64,000 nucleotides of DNA, from positions 25,948,951-26,012,950 of the forward strand of contig CM020620.1 of NCBI GenBank assembly GCA_009829735.1. Direction: 5' to 3'. Shown here piece by piece: positions 64,000-64,000 of the stretch; the first letter of the stretch is position 1; each line of letters begins with the position of its first letter. Under the pieces are notes generated by a model, which worked only from the letters and a program-made list of their open reading frames with translations, was not told where the DNA came from and ran no database searches. This stretch comes from Pyropia yezoensis. Taxonomy: Eukaryota > Rhodophyta > Bangiophyceae > Bangiales > Bangiaceae. The translations under genes and the position numbers were made by a program.

Positions 64000-64000
64000 C

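Larger units (their letters stand above)
47166..64000 (-). mobile_element. Element D2: Ty3/gypsy chromovirus with antisense ORF; continues past the window
   Basis: Read on the minus strand. From the left: 3' LTR, polypurine tract, leader, antisense ORF, tandem palindromes, pol, frameshift site, gag. The 5' LTR lies beyond the right edge. It was inserted into the PIF/Harbinger transposase. The stretch contains an assembly gap (56202-56701) and a second copy of 6.6 kb that is probably artefactual, so the real span is shorter than the coordinates. Pol (1,388 residues), the best reading of gag, and the antisense ORF are all intact. This is the best candidate for an autonomous element in the window. 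Confidence 0.88.

Overview
This is a eukaryotic, GC-rich, repeat-dominated window. Most of it is LTR retrotransposons of the Ty3/gypsy chromovirus type (Gag, then protease-RT-RNase H-integrase-chromodomain). It also holds a Tc1/mariner element, a PIF/Harbinger element with a spliced Myb-like gene, tRNA-like repeats and GC-rich minisatellites. The spliceosomal intron and the element types show a eukaryote. A compact GC-rich alga (for example a red alga) would fit, but the sequence alone does not fix the lineage, and I recognise no conserved host gene.

Layout. 1-2488: no recognised gene. 2494-10295: element A (minus strand), 571-bp LTRs with the 5-bp target duplication CTTCC. 10301-12314: GC-rich DNA with two tRNA-like repeats. 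12315-13600: decayed Tc1/mariner element. 13603-20640: no recognised gene, but some minus-strand coding-like fragments. 20640-21443 and 30367-30639: one minisatellite split by element B (21444-30361, plus strand, 641-bp LTRs, duplication GCCCC). 30640-34062: truncated element D1. 34063-34531: solo LTR of the C family. 34759-44134: element C (minus, 469-bp LTRs), inserted into a gag fragment of another element (X, 44135-44672). 45168-47165: PIF/Harbinger remnant, cut by element D2, which starts at 47166 and runs off the window.

Assembly problem. 49636-56201 and 56702-63266 are the same ~6.6 kb on either side of a 500-N gap. Small indels cluster only near each contig end. This looks like two overlapping contigs left unmerged, not a biological duplication. 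D2 therefore probably has one antisense ORF (48116-50563), one pol (51045-55211) and one gag (best read at 62284-63999).

Most interesting points. (1) Elements C and D each carry a long ORF in antisense orientation between pol and the 3' LTR. The two share a recognisable domain although they belong to diverged chromovirus lineages; element A keeps a remnant. (2) Elements A, C and D have the same -1 frameshift heptamer G GGA AAC one codon before the gag stop, with pol in the -1 frame. (3) Elements A, B and C share an identical 17-nt primer binding site. (4) In D2, four 24-bp palindromic units lie between the two convergent genes.
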